A stretch of DNA of 64,000 nt from contig PSRA01000258.1 of the NCBI GenBank assembly GCA_003175695.1, positions 124,001 to 188,000 of the forward strand, given 5' to 3'. The translations under genes and the position numbers were made by a program. The notes under the pieces were generated by a model. That model was not told where the DNA came from, made no database searches, and was given only the letters and a program-made list of their open reading frames with translations. Positions 25,388-34,849 of this stretch are shown here, piece after piece (the first letter of the stretch is position 1; each line of letters begins with the position of its first letter). The DNA is from Bacteroidota bacterium. GTDB lineage: Bacteria; Bacteroidota; Bacteroidia; Chitinophagales; Chitinophagaceae.

Positions 25388-25695
25388 TTATCGTAGGTTC
25401 TTCCATCTATTTTTCAGGGATAATGTTTCAATCTTCAGCAACCGGTCTTTCAAATCCTGTCCTAAGTCAATTTCTTTACCCGATAACTTCACGTCCAAAC
25501 ACTTCTATTGCGTACTGCTTCTAAAATAATACCAGCTATTTTTGGGCTTTTAGATCTTGCTTAAGGGGTATTTCATGGAAAAATTTTCCCTTTTGAGAAT
25601 AATCCTGAATTAGTGATGATGAGGTTTTTCCCTTTTCGATATCCCTTCATGTAATTCCAACACATCTTTTAAATTCAGAATCCCGATAGAATGTT
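25388..25695 (-). pseudogene. Degenerate coding region, multiple frameshifts (family unknown)
   Basis: Reading the minus strand from about 25695 to 25388 gives successive coding-like pieces in different frames: SIGILNLKDVLELHEGISK, then SSLIQDYSQKGKFFHEIPLK, then QYAIEVFGREVI after two in-frame stops, then GKEIDLGQDLKDRLLKIETL and RWKNLR before a stop. Each piece is hydrophilic and amphipathic as in real protein, and they follow each other without gaps, which suggests one ancestral reading frame of about 100 codons with several lesions. I cannot identify the family. No intact gene occupies this stretch. Confidence 0.45.
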
Positions 25696-25728
25696 GCTAT
25701 TTCGTTTAATGATTAGGGTTGAAGAATT

Positions 25729-26592
25729 TTACCTCAGGCGAATCCTGTAAGCTAGCATGCATTTAAAATAGAAATTGTTCTCCGCATTCCAATTGTATGT
25801 TACGTCATGGTAGCTTCCCGTCCTTATCTTTCGGAACAAGGAATAACCACCTTCCAGGTTGATGACGAACCTTTTTCCAACATAATTATCCGTAAAAAGC
25901 CCTAATTGATTTTCGTCGATTCGCCAATAATTTCCCTCTGAGTCGTGGTATGAATTCGTAAACGTTCTAAAACAGAATCCTGCATAGAAGCGACGGGTCA
26001 ATTGATGCTCATAATTCATTGATGCCGGCAAAACGCCAAAAAGATTATTTTTCTCATTTATTTTCCAGTCAATCCCAACGAGCGGAATCAAGAACAATCC
26101 GAAGAATTCTCCATTGGCATAAAATCCGAATTTGTAAGTCACCTTCGGATTGGCATGGTAGTTAGCCAGCAAGAGTCCTCCAACCTGCCATTTGCTTTTG
26201 CTGTCTATGACGGCATCGTTCATTCGAACAATCCCCGTAGCAAGCAGACTCCAATTCGAATGCGCGATGGTTTTGACGAAGGAAATGGGTAGAACCAATC
26301 CGTAATGATAGGAGTTGTAGTCCGGCGACGAATCAACCTTTGATTCCCATCTTTCAAAGAATGGGCTTAGCAACAATGCATCCTGCTTGTTCTTGAATTG
26401 AAAAGGTATCGTTGCCCCGATATTCAGATAATTCAATTCTGTAGAATGTTTGTCTTTGGGAACGTCTCCGGTATGAGGACTATAAACATACCGCGCCTGC
26501 AAGAGATCGATAAATGGTTGAGCTTTTATCTCAGACGTTATGAGAAAGCTCATAAAAATTAAAAGGGAATAGGGGTTGAGTTTTGAGGGCAT
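25729..26592 (-). CDS. Outer-membrane beta-barrel-like protein (DUF6268-like)
   Basis: I start at the ATG at 26592, which opens a signal peptide (MPSKLNPYSLLIFMSFLI ending IKAQP); the frame extends 13 codons upstream without leader character. The 287-aa product alternates aromatic and polar residues in short strands (TELNYLNIGATIPFQF, WQVGGLLLANYH, KFGFYANGEFFGLFLI, FVINLEGGYSLFRK) and ends in a typical barrel strand (FYFKCMLAYRIRLR). The look matches DUF6268-type outer-membrane proteins, similar in style to the gene at 49756-50517. Function unknown. The gap between this gene and the pseudogene is 33 bases. Confidence 0.7.
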   Translation of the reverse strand: MPSKLNPYSLLIFMSFLITSEIKAQPFIDLLQARYVYSPHTGDVPKDKHSTELNYLNIGATIPFQFKNKQDALLLSPFFERWESKVDSSPDYNSYHYGLVLPISFVKTIAHSNWSLLATGIVRMNDAVIDSKSKWQVGGLLLANYHANPKVTYKFGFYANGEFFGLFLIPLVGIDWKINEKNNLFGVLPASMNYEHQLTRRFYAGFCFRTFTNSYHDSEGNYWRIDENQLGLFTDNYVGKRFVINLEGGYSLFRKIRTGSYHDVTYNWNAENNFYFKCMLAYRIRLR

Positions 26593-27113
26593 AATAAATC
26601 TTTTGAATAAGGTTCCTGCTAGTTGAGGCAAAATGCCATCAATGAAGGTCTTTTTTGTTCAGGTTGATTCTGCTGGAAATAGGCCAGGTTCAGCATAAAT
26701 ACGGGGCACATGGTTTGGAATCTGTAGGTAACTATCCAGATAACCATTGTTTGCTTTTTCATAAAAGATGTTTTGGGGCGATTGAAATTAATAATGCTGA
26801 CCCAAATATATTATCATAAAAAGCCTTTCCCTAATTGATTGGCGGTCTTGCAACTACGTCATTGGTGAAATCTGAGAGGATTACTACTCCGGGCGAGAAA
26901 CGACTGCAAGAGTTGCGAAATCAGAGGCTGGAAAAAGGGCAAAATGCAGATTTTACTAAATGTTGATTGGGCTTGTTTCAATTTTCGCTTAAAATTATTT
27001 TCAGTATTGCACTGTTTTAGGTTGATATTTATTGGGAGCCGGCATTTGTTCTTTCTTCGGCAGAGTTGGGTCGCACTTTTCGACGGTGGAATTCTGTTGG
27101 CCAATAGGTGCCT
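26593..27113. other. Intergenic region, no intact gene
   Basis: This 520-base stretch separates two minus-strand genes. A plus-strand run at 26835-26967 reads RITTPGEKRLQELRNQRLEK within stop-bounded frame of 44 codons without a good start; it has protein-like composition and may be a small gene fragment, but I would not call it. Nothing else is supported. Confidence 0.35.
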
Positions 27114-27632
27114 CTACTCGAAGTTTTCTTTAATATATTGATCCAGTTGACCTTCATCTGACAGCTTGATCAGTTTGTCCATTTCTTTCGTCTTCTTGAT
27201 CTGGATCCCCTTTTTGTAAACTTTCATCATAGATTGAATGGCCGCCTTATTTGCTGAAAAGGCGTCATTGGTAACTTTAGTCTCCAGGCAATATCGGGCG
27301 TAGCTCGCCAAATAAATGACCATAAGAGGAGCGTTCTTGCCAGCTAATCTTGTTGTGGTTCTATTGACTACTATGTTGATTGTAGGAGTGCCAGTCACCC
27401 ATTGCATCACGAAACTGTTCACACGTTTTCTTTTTTCAACTTCTTTATCAAGATCTGTCAGTTCAAGCCATTTAGCTGCGTCAATAATAGTGCCTTCATA
27501 TTTCACATAATCATCTCTCGTTTTTAGCTCAATATTTTGCGGAAGATCAAAATTGGATTGAGCCAAAACACTTACAGATAGTGCCAGGGAAAATATGCCA
27601 CTTATGATTATCGATTTCCGGGTGGACGACAT
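27114..27632 (-). CDS. Small secreted protein of the TPR/MORN-transglutaminase operon (unknown)
   Basis: The 172-aa protein has a signal peptide (MSSTRKSIIISGIFSLAL through SVLAQ) followed by a mostly helical, Lys/Asp/Asn-rich mature part. No domain is recognised. Landmarks are DYVKYEGTIIDAAKWLELTD, a beta stretch PTINIVVNRTTTRL, LMVIYLASYARYCLETK with a single Cys, and a Lys-rich C-terminal helix region (MKVYKKGIQIKKTKEMDKLIK). It is the last gene of the minus-strand operon, 25 bases after the second DUF3857 protein, and may be the effector, substrate or chaperone partner of those proteins. Confidence 0.75.
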   Translation of the reverse strand: MSSTRKSIIISGIFSLALSVSVLAQSNFDLPQNIELKTRDDYVKYEGTIIDAAKWLELTDLDKEVEKRKRVNSFVMQWVTGTPTINIVVNRTTTRLAGKNAPLMVIYLASYARYCLETKVTNDAFSANKAAIQSMMKVYKKGIQIKKTKEMDKLIKLSDEGQLDQYIKENFE

Positions 27633-27657
27633 AAAGTTTTCGCAGTTGACTAAGGTT

Positions 27658-29631
27658 TTATTTAGCCTTCTCGAGCACTAAAACCACTTTATTGAAATCC
27701 GAAGAAGCGTTAATGATCTTCTTGAATTCTTCAAACTGGCTCACAGGATAATAAGTTTTACGATAGTCTTCCATGATGGTTACGGTTATAGTATTTCCCT
27801 TTTGTTCAAAGTTAGAACTGAAGCCCATAGTTCTTTCACCATTTTCCTCATAGACTTGTTCCATTTTGAGGTCGTTGAGATTCTTAATCGTGTATCCATC
27901 AGGTATAGTAAGCTGAATTTTCCTGGCTTCAAAGTGCGGATATTCGATGCTGACAGGAGTCATCCGTGGTTTCTCCTGATACATCTCAACCTGCTGCCCG
28001 ATCGCCTGCCCGATCTTGACCAGGATCTTGTTCCCCGCTCTTTCTACCATATCTGCCGATTTCACTTTGGCATGGATGATGAATGGTTTGGACAAATTTT
28101 CGCTTTCAAATTCCACATTCTGTAAATCTGAAGAAATTATTTTTTCAGAGCCGGTCATGTTCTTTACCAATTCCTTCATAATTCCGTTTATTTGATCGGC
28201 AGTTGCGTAATTAAATCCTTCCCGGTAGTACGCTGCGGCGTACCCGCCGAATATGAGTTTTAAATCAATATTCAGACTATCCTGATTTTCGGCCAGTTCG
28301 ATATTTGATTCAACATTGTCGTAAGATTTCTGGTAGTCTTCTAGGGGAATTGGATGAACTTCTGCAATAGCAGTTGAATGATTGCCAATCAATATGCCTT
28401 TGCAGAAAAGAGCGTTAGCTGCCCCCCAGGAAGGAAATATGAGAGGATATCGAAAATCGGCTCTTGTGGGAGCCATGTATTTATTTTGTTTGGGAAAATA
28501 AAGCAAAGGATAATCACAATTGTCCCAATTCTCGAAAGTTTTATCGATGACATAGTTATTTCGATCAGCAGCTAAAACAAACTGAAAATTTATATCCAGG
28601 TTTCTAAACACCGCTCCATACAAACGAATTATACCTTTTGTCCCCGCAATCTTCGTCTTGATCATTTGTTCAATATCATTCCCCTGACCACTCTTGTAAT
28701 CTTGTTTGAACATGAAATTCTTCTTTATGTAATTCTCAGCTGCCATAATTTTCGATTCATCTTCACTCAACTTTGCCCATCCATTTGACTTAATCATCTC
28801 CAGGACTGATTTGTTTTCTTTGTCCGTACAGAAGCTATAATCTGCGAAAATCTTTTTAGCCAGATCATTCCACGTAAAAAGTCTTTCGCCGGCATGGGTA
28901 GCATTATTATAGGAAAGTTTATATTCCATTCGGGAGAGGTTGGATTCGTAAGAAGAGTACTTCTCTTCATCGGCTCCTGGTATTTCTCGCGTATTACAAC
29001 GGAAAATCGTCTTACCCGCCTTAGTAGAATCAGTATCTACCCTGGACTGACAGTTATAAAGTTTTGTTTCAAATACGAGCCGGGAAGGATAGACCAATTC
29101 CAGAATAGAAGCCATGACAGGTATCCTGGTTTGAAAAATTTCTCTTCCGAAATATGAGGTTTCTATGATTGAAGTGTAGTAATATTCGACTTCACAACCT
29201 TTTTCCAGGCCTTCCAGGGCAAATATTTTATATTGATTGCCATCTTCTTGCCGAATGTCTTTCATCGTGTTGTTGTCAAATTCAATGATCTTTCCATTGG
29301 GAAGTATGGTGCGGGCATGAACATCCACTACATCTGAGCTTTCATTGAAGTGGATATATACTTTGTTGAAATATTCGATTCCGTGGTCATCATTAATGTG
29401 AATGATTCTATGTTGCGTGTAATACTCCAGTACTTCATTTTTTGGATCATCTATAAATTCGACCCTTCTTTTATCCAACAATACCACGGCTGGTTCATTT
29501 GCATATTTCGAAGAAATCTGGTGCATGACGGGTTTCCCATCCCACTGTTCTTTTTCAATAGGAGGTATCTGCGCGAAAAGAATGAGTTGGCTGGTGAGAC
29601 AAATTAGGATCAGCAGGAAAACTTTTTTCAT
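27658..29631 (-). CDS. DUF3857/transglutaminase-like protein lacking the catalytic Cys
   Basis: The 657-aa exported protein (signal peptide ending LFAQ) has the N-terminal DUF3857 beta-sandwich (HQISSKYANEPAVVLLDKRR, HINDDHGIEYFNKVYIHFN), then a transglutaminase-like helical domain and a C-terminal DUF2569-like region. In the active paralogue at 29638-31563 the catalytic segment reads RRFGDCKDMSSIL; here the aligned segment is KIAGTKGIIRLYGA, with Thr where the Cys should be, and the His region (ADRNNYVIDKTFENW) also differs. I infer a pseudoenzyme that may bind substrate or act as a scaffold. It starts 6 bases after the active paralogue's stop. Confidence 0.85.
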   Translation of the reverse strand: MKKVFLLILICLTSQLILFAQIPPIEKEQWDGKPVMHQISSKYANEPAVVLLDKRRVEFIDDPKNEVLEYYTQHRIIHINDDHGIEYFNKVYIHFNESSDVVDVHARTILPNGKIIEFDNNTMKDIRQEDGNQYKIFALEGLEKGCEVEYYYTSIIETSYFGREIFQTRIPVMASILELVYPSRLVFETKLYNCQSRVDTDSTKAGKTIFRCNTREIPGADEEKYSSYESNLSRMEYKLSYNNATHAGERLFTWNDLAKKIFADYSFCTDKENKSVLEMIKSNGWAKLSEDESKIMAAENYIKKNFMFKQDYKSGQGNDIEQMIKTKIAGTKGIIRLYGAVFRNLDINFQFVLAADRNNYVIDKTFENWDNCDYPLLYFPKQNKYMAPTRADFRYPLIFPSWGAANALFCKGILIGNHSTAIAEVHPIPLEDYQKSYDNVESNIELAENQDSLNIDLKLIFGGYAAAYYREGFNYATADQINGIMKELVKNMTGSEKIISSDLQNVEFESENLSKPFIIHAKVKSADMVERAGNKILVKIGQAIGQQVEMYQEKPRMTPVSIEYPHFEARKIQLTIPDGYTIKNLNDLKMEQVYEENGERTMGFSSNFEQKGNTITVTIMEDYRKTYYPVSQFEEFKKIINASSDFNKVVLVLEKAK

Positions 29632-29637
29632 GGGGTA

Positions 29638-31563
29638 TTATTTTTTGGATAGACTGAGCGTTTCTTTATACAAAGGAAAAAGATTCTCCAAAACCTTGTT
29701 CCAGGATTCGAACTGGCTATTTTGCAATAGCAGATAATCATTGTCGAATTGTTGAGAAAGTATGACATAATTTCCCTTTTGCTCATATTGCATATCGAAT
29801 CCCCAAACATCGTTGTGGAAAGTTTTGCTTTTGGGAAGATAATCGACCCGGTAGCCATCGGGAATTTTGAGAAGTATTACATATTTTTTGGAATATTTGA
29901 AATTGTATTCGATTGGCATTTTTCTTTTTGGGTAGTCTATCTCTTCATGCTCATAGAATTTGTATAAGTTCATGTTCAGGAAATAGTCGTCGGCCAGCTT
30001 CTTCGCATAGTCCGGCAGTTTGAACGAAGCGTATAAAAAAGCCGTATCAGCACCAGGGGCAGTATAGTGACAACTATCGAGCTGAAATTTATTGGAACCT
30101 CTTCTAAAGTCATCTTTCAATTCCTGGTTTAGATTATTCTTATCCACATAGATCATTTTGCCGTGCATATGTGTAGAAAAATAACCCGTTAAACATTTCT
30201 TGATCCTGCCATTAATGCTGCCATTTGGAGTCAATTCTAACCAGGTTGAATCAACCAATACATTTTTATTTTTTTCAATGACTGGAACCTTAGCCACCTT
30301 ATAAGCCGAATCATTGATAGCGATCAAAGCTTCTTTATCCTGGATGGCGTAAGAAGGAAAGCCAAAAATGCAGGTGGGATCAGTTCCGTCGAGAAAAACA
30401 AATTTGTTGTTCAACTCAATAGTACAGATCATGTGGTTGCTAACCAGAGGCAAATGCAATTCACTAAATTCATACGGCAGATCGTGGGTTCCAATCCATG
30501 TGTAGTGAGCCGGAATATTAGCAGCCTTCATCATGATCGTCAGGATGCTGCTCATATCCTTGCAATCGCCGAAACGACGTTTGCAGACCAGGTTCGCATC
30601 GCGAGGTACAAAGCCCTCCATGCCTTCTTCAAACGCGACATATTTAATTTGTTGCTGGACCCATCCATAGATTTTTCTGGCCCTGGCTTCCGGCGATTTG
30701 ATTTTACTCGTCAATGAATCTACAATATGCCTCAATTCACTACCTACTGAATCATTTATTTTATGCACGAAGCTGTAATTCAGTCTGTACAAATCATCCA
30801 GGCTGGAGAGATAATGGACGGTACCACCATTTTCATCTTTATAACTGTCGATGTAAAAAATTACATGTGTAGCATACCAGGCTGAACTTGGAGCATCGCC
30901 ATATCGCCTTTCTGCGGGGCAATCCTTGTACCTGAATGTATAAACGCTTTCATTCCTGTTGTTCTCGATATTTACCACCACTTTAGTAGTGTCCTGTCCA
31001 AACAAACGATACTTTATATTGATGCCTTTGGCGACATTAATCTTTAATTCACTGTTGATAACTGGAATGCCACCTGAAAAATAAAATGGCGAAAGCAGGT
31101 AAGGATTTTTGTTGATCCATGAAACACGAAGGTTTCCTATGGCACCTTCACCAATCGATGGAAAATCGAATGTAGTTTCCTTGACATCATCATAAAAAAC
31201 AAAATCCTCTTTGTTAGTAGACGTTTTGAAATCATTTACCTTCAGTTTCTTGTCCCTTGCTGTTTGAGTAAATGCTTCATATGCCACAACTTGTTGAAAG
31301 TCGCTCTGGAAAAATCCATGTCTGCTCATGTCTGCCGGTGCCTGTGCAGTCAGGTACTCAATTCTCTGGAGTTCGTCGCTTTCTACTGCAGGTTGGCCGT
31401 TATTCAACGAAATTTTGTAATGAAGCGCCTTTGTAAGAAATACTGCGTTCTCATCCGGAAATTTCGACTTGATTTCTTCGAGGCTCTGACTTGAACCAAA
31501 TACCGGAAGTAAAATAGTTGCTAACAAGATTGATCCAACAATATTAATGAGACTAGTTTTCAT
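29638..31563 (-). CDS. DUF3857/transglutaminase-like exported protein (active-type)
   Basis: The 641-aa protein has a signal peptide (to about residue 25, VFGSSQS), DUF3857 (about 30-260) and a transglutaminase-like domain. The catalytic triad candidates are the Cys in RRFGDCKDMSSILTIMMKA (about residue 335), the His in YTWIGTHDLPYEFSELHLP and the Asp of FVFLDGTDPTC. DUF3857-transglutaminase proteins are common in Bacteroidota envelopes; their substrates are unknown, though cysteine-protease-like peptide cleavage or crosslinking is likely. Its start overlaps the TPR/MORN gene end by 11 bases, so the operon order is TPR/MORN, this gene, the inactive paralogue, the small secreted protein. Confidence 0.9.
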   Translation of the reverse strand: MKTSLINIVGSILLATILLPVFGSSQSLEEIKSKFPDENAVFLTKALHYKISLNNGQPAVESDELQRIEYLTAQAPADMSRHGFFQSDFQQVVAYEAFTQTARDKKLKVNDFKTSTNKEDFVFYDDVKETTFDFPSIGEGAIGNLRVSWINKNPYLLSPFYFSGGIPVINSELKINVAKGINIKYRLFGQDTTKVVVNIENNRNESVYTFRYKDCPAERRYGDAPSSAWYATHVIFYIDSYKDENGGTVHYLSSLDDLYRLNYSFVHKINDSVGSELRHIVDSLTSKIKSPEARARKIYGWVQQQIKYVAFEEGMEGFVPRDANLVCKRRFGDCKDMSSILTIMMKAANIPAHYTWIGTHDLPYEFSELHLPLVSNHMICTIELNNKFVFLDGTDPTCIFGFPSYAIQDKEALIAINDSAYKVAKVPVIEKNKNVLVDSTWLELTPNGSINGRIKKCLTGYFSTHMHGKMIYVDKNNLNQELKDDFRRGSNKFQLDSCHYTAPGADTAFLYASFKLPDYAKKLADDYFLNMNLYKFYEHEEIDYPKRKMPIEYNFKYSKKYVILLKIPDGYRVDYLPKSKTFHNDVWGFDMQYEQKGNYVILSQQFDNDYLLLQNSQFESWNKVLENLFPLYKETLSLSKK

Positions 31564-34500
31564 TTTTTACAAATAGCAATTTGCCGTAATAATAATGCCT
31601 TGTTTGTTTGAGCTGACCATTCGTTTTGAAATATTTTGTCGTACCATGCAGTGCTCCATTCCAATAGGCAAATTCTTTCTGAATAATGCCATTCTCACTG
31701 AATTCCCTGCAGATCCCATGATTGTTATCGTGTAAGTAAAAATAATCTTTCCTGATCTTTCCGTTAGGGAAGTATTCCATCCTCGGTCCTTCATCTATTC
31801 CAAAAACAGTGCTGTCACGATACCTCACCTGTCCATTTGGATAATATAGAATGTCCAGGCCAGAGAGTTTATCATCCACATATGTGCATTGCCTGGCCAT
31901 TTTGCCATTGGGAAAGTATGTTTTAAATTGACAGCTGTCAGAAGGAATCAGGATTTCGGGGACAAAATTTCCTTTGGTGTCCTGGTAATTGTATGCCTTG
32001 GGAACATCTTCGTCATATCTCACGGCATAGGCGACAGATCCGTCAGGATCAAGCCGCACGGTCGAACCATGTCGGTGGTCATCCTTATAGTGAATCTCGA
32101 TGTCTTTCTTTCCATTTTCAAAATAATAGGTAGAAAGTCCATCAATCATGTCAAAGTTATAAACAGCCTGGTTACTCAAATTGCCATCCTCATCAAAATA
32201 TTTCCATTCGCCAGTTTTTTTGCCTTTATCGAAATGGCCAATAGTATTTGTTTTTCCACCATAGGAATAACTATGATAAATACTATCCTGTAAACCACTG
32301 CGGAAAAATTGGACTGATTCGATGGTCCCATCGAAATAATAAGATGTATAAGCACCATCAAAGTCGCCATATACAAAATGGCTTTCCACCATCCTATTCC
32401 CATTTGGATATAAAAGAGTGTACTTGCCCGAACCGCGAGGGAAGCGGTTGACGACCAAAATTTGTCCACTGGTATCGTATTGTGTCAAAGATTCCAGCCA
32501 GCCATTGGAATAATGTCCTTCAAAAGTTTTCTTGCCATTGGGAGAAAATTCTTCCTTGTATCCTCCAATCTCACCATCAATATAATAGGTTTTCGTGGTA
32601 ACATTGCCCAATTCGTCATAACTAATCCAATGTCCCTCCGCTTCAGCATTCCGGTACCAACCTTCTGATTGCTTTTGTCCGTTAAGGAAGTATCCGGTAT
32701 AATAGCCGTCTTCTTTTCCATCTACCATTGTCACTTCGGATTTCTTTTGTCCGTTCCTATAGTATGAAATGGAAGAACCGTTGATTTTGCCGTCACGATA
32801 CTCCTCTGTTTGGCTAATTTTTCCCGATGGATAATAGTATGTGCACAGGCCAGTCAAATTGCCTTTCGCATCATAGTTAAGGTGAGAAGTTTTATAGCCT
32901 TCCGCGTTGTATGCATCCAGCGAGATCAAATCATTATTTCTCCGGGCGAAACCGATTTGCTTTCCTAGCTTGTCGAAATAACCCGCAGATTGAAGAACGT
33001 CCCTGGCATAAACAAGTTTGCCAAAAATTCTCTGATCCTTGTCGTAATAAATGCATTCTCCATTCAGCGTTCCTTTCTCATAAGGATAAATTGCTTTTAA
33101 CTCTCCGGTTTCATAGAATTCTTCAAAATTACCCTCCCGTTTATCGCCTTTGTAGACGCATTTGCTTTTCAGTTTTCCACTTTCATAGTAATATTTCCAC
33201 TCACCTTCGCCTTTTCCTTTCACAAATGAACCTTCTGCCGCAACGGTTCCATTTTCATTGAGTGATTGGTAGGATCCTTCTAAAGCATCTTTTTGATAAT
33301 TGCTTTTTTCTTTTATACTCCCATTCTTATAATATAAGATAGATGGCCCCTCCAATCGGGATCCGGCAAAATGGCTGATCCTGCTGATTGAACCATTATT
33401 GTAGAATTCTTTTTTCTCGCCTTCCGCTTTTCCATTCTTATAATTCACGCTCATGTATGGAGCTCCATTTTGATAATAGCTTGTGTAATTTCCTTCATTT
33501 TGATCCTGGACAAAAAACTGATGACTGGATTGAAGACCATTTTTATAATACTTAATAGCTTCTCCATCCAACTTTCCATTCTTGTAGTTTTCGCTTGCTT
33601 TTAATGCACCGTCGTGATAGTAATAAGTCCAAAAGCCATCACGCTTTCCGTCGTTCGTGAATTGGCCGGTCGCACTTAGGTTGCCCTCCGGAAAATAAAA
33701 TGTCCAGGGTCCCGTGAGAAATTTTCCATCGACACTTACCTTTCCTTTGCCTAACAGTTTACCCTGATCGAAGAGGTAGCGGTTGGTTTCTCCTTGCCGT
33801 TTGCTGAATTTCAATTGCCGGGTAGACCGTATTAAATTAAAGTAGGCAGATACCTCATTGACAAAGGCCTCCATTTCCTTTTTATTCTTCCGGTTAAAAT
33901 CCTGGATGGGTTTGATTTTGACATTTTCAAAAATCCAGTTCACAAAAAATTCAAATCTGTTTTCATTGAAAACTTTCTTGTAGAATGGAAGGTAATATTG
34001 AGACCAGAAATCATTGTCTTCATCTTTCCTTTCTAATTTTTCAAAGATTACCTGGATCTGGCGTGGAATGGCATCATCAAGGCTTAATAGTGGTTTATAT
34101 TCTTTTTCCAAAGCAATCTTAGCCAAGACTACTTCTTCTACCAGGCCATAGTTATCATCCGGAGCCTCTGTTCGTTTATTCTTGTATTCAAGAATTTCGT
34201 CTTTTGCATTGGCAATTTCATCGAGCAACTTAATTGCTTTTGAGCTATATTTTCCCTCGGGCGTAATCAGCAGGTAGCCAATAAAGCTGAGGTATGCCTG
34301 AACAATTTTCCCTTGATGCAGTGCCGAAATGCCAAGGTAGAAATGCGCACTGTACATGTAGGGGTTGATGATAAGCGTTTGCTTAAACAGCTCTTCTGCC
34401 TCTTTGTATCGGTCCATTGTGACATACGTGATCCCCTTATTAAAATACAAGAGTGAAAACGAAGGATATTTTACGATAGCGCTGTCAAAGATGGTTAATG

Positions 34501-34849
34501 ATTTTTCAGATTGTCCTACTGCATTCAGTACACTGCCATATTGATTATACAATTCGGCTTCATGGTCGTTGTCAGAGTGGAGAGAAAGTCCCTCTTCGCA
34601 ATATTTGATAGCCTCGTTGTACTGGCTGTCAGCGGAGCAGCTCAGTGCTTTTTCATAAACAGACCACGCATAGTTAGTGTCATTCCGGTCGATTTGGTCA
34701 TAGATGGCGATGGCTTTTTTGTATTCGCCCGAATCATGGAGCTGCGTTCCATGTTCGATCAATTCTCTCGAATTGATAAGCTGGGACTTTTGGGCTAGTG
34801 CAACGGAGCTTGTAATAAAAACTGTAACGAGTAACGACCAATATTTCAT
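31553..34849 (-). CDS. Large exported TPR + YwqK/MORN-repeat protein
   Basis: The 1098-aa protein has a signal peptide (to about residue 19), four or five TPR-like helix pairs (about 27-210, for example GEYKKAIAIYDQIDRND and GITYVTMDRYKEAEELFKQT), a non-repetitive helical middle to about 365, then roughly 28 repeats by my count of a 23-24-residue MORN-like unit (G.W.YYY.NGKL....Y.NGK pattern; clear copies are RDGFWTYYYHDGALKASENY and IDGLSTYYFENGKKDIEIHY). These are the YwqK-type repeats, which form long beta-hairpin ladders. In other bacteria the annotation 'YwqK antitoxin' is attached to such repeats. Here the protein heads an operon with two transglutaminase-like proteins; a scaffold or surface role is inference. 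Confidence 0.9.
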   Translation of the reverse strand: MKYWSLLVTVFITSSVALAQKSQLINSRELIEHGTQLHDSGEYKKAIAIYDQIDRNDTNYAWSVYEKALSCSADSQYNEAIKYCEEGLSLHSDNDHEAELYNQYGSVLNAVGQSEKSLTIFDSAIVKYPSFSLLYFNKGITYVTMDRYKEAEELFKQTLIINPYMYSAHFYLGISALHQGKIVQAYLSFIGYLLITPEGKYSSKAIKLLDEIANAKDEILEYKNKRTEAPDDNYGLVEEVVLAKIALEKEYKPLLSLDDAIPRQIQVIFEKLERKDEDNDFWSQYYLPFYKKVFNENRFEFFVNWIFENVKIKPIQDFNRKNKKEMEAFVNEVSAYFNLIRSTRQLKFSKRQGETNRYLFDQGKLLGKGKVSVDGKFLTGPWTFYFPEGNLSATGQFTNDGKRDGFWTYYYHDGALKASENYKNGKLDGEAIKYYKNGLQSSHQFFVQDQNEGNYTSYYQNGAPYMSVNYKNGKAEGEKKEFYNNGSISRISHFAGSRLEGPSILYYKNGSIKEKSNYQKDALEGSYQSLNENGTVAAEGSFVKGKGEGEWKYYYESGKLKSKCVYKGDKREGNFEEFYETGELKAIYPYEKGTLNGECIYYDKDQRIFGKLVYARDVLQSAGYFDKLGKQIGFARRNNDLISLDAYNAEGYKTSHLNYDAKGNLTGLCTYYYPSGKISQTEEYRDGKINGSSISYYRNGQKKSEVTMVDGKEDGYYTGYFLNGQKQSEGWYRNAEAEGHWISYDELGNVTTKTYYIDGEIGGYKEEFSPNGKKTFEGHYSNGWLESLTQYDTSGQILVVNRFPRGSGKYTLLYPNGNRMVESHFVYGDFDGAYTSYYFDGTIESVQFFRSGLQDSIYHSYSYGGKTNTIGHFDKGKKTGEWKYFDEDGNLSNQAVYNFDMIDGLSTYYFENGKKDIEIHYKDDHRHGSTVRLDPDGSVAYAVRYDEDVPKAYNYQDTKGNFVPEILIPSDSCQFKTYFPNGKMARQCTYVDDKLSGLDILYYPNGQVRYRDSTVFGIDEGPRMEYFPNGKIRKDYFYLHDNNHGICREFSENGIIQKEFAYWNGALHGTTKYFKTNGQLKQTRHYYYGKLLFVKNEN

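Noticed and set aside
31889-32293. 134-codon plus-strand frame inside the MORN protein
   Set aside because: It mirrors the repeat codons of the opposite strand; the hydrophobic content comes from antisense of Lys/Asn/Tyr-rich repeats.
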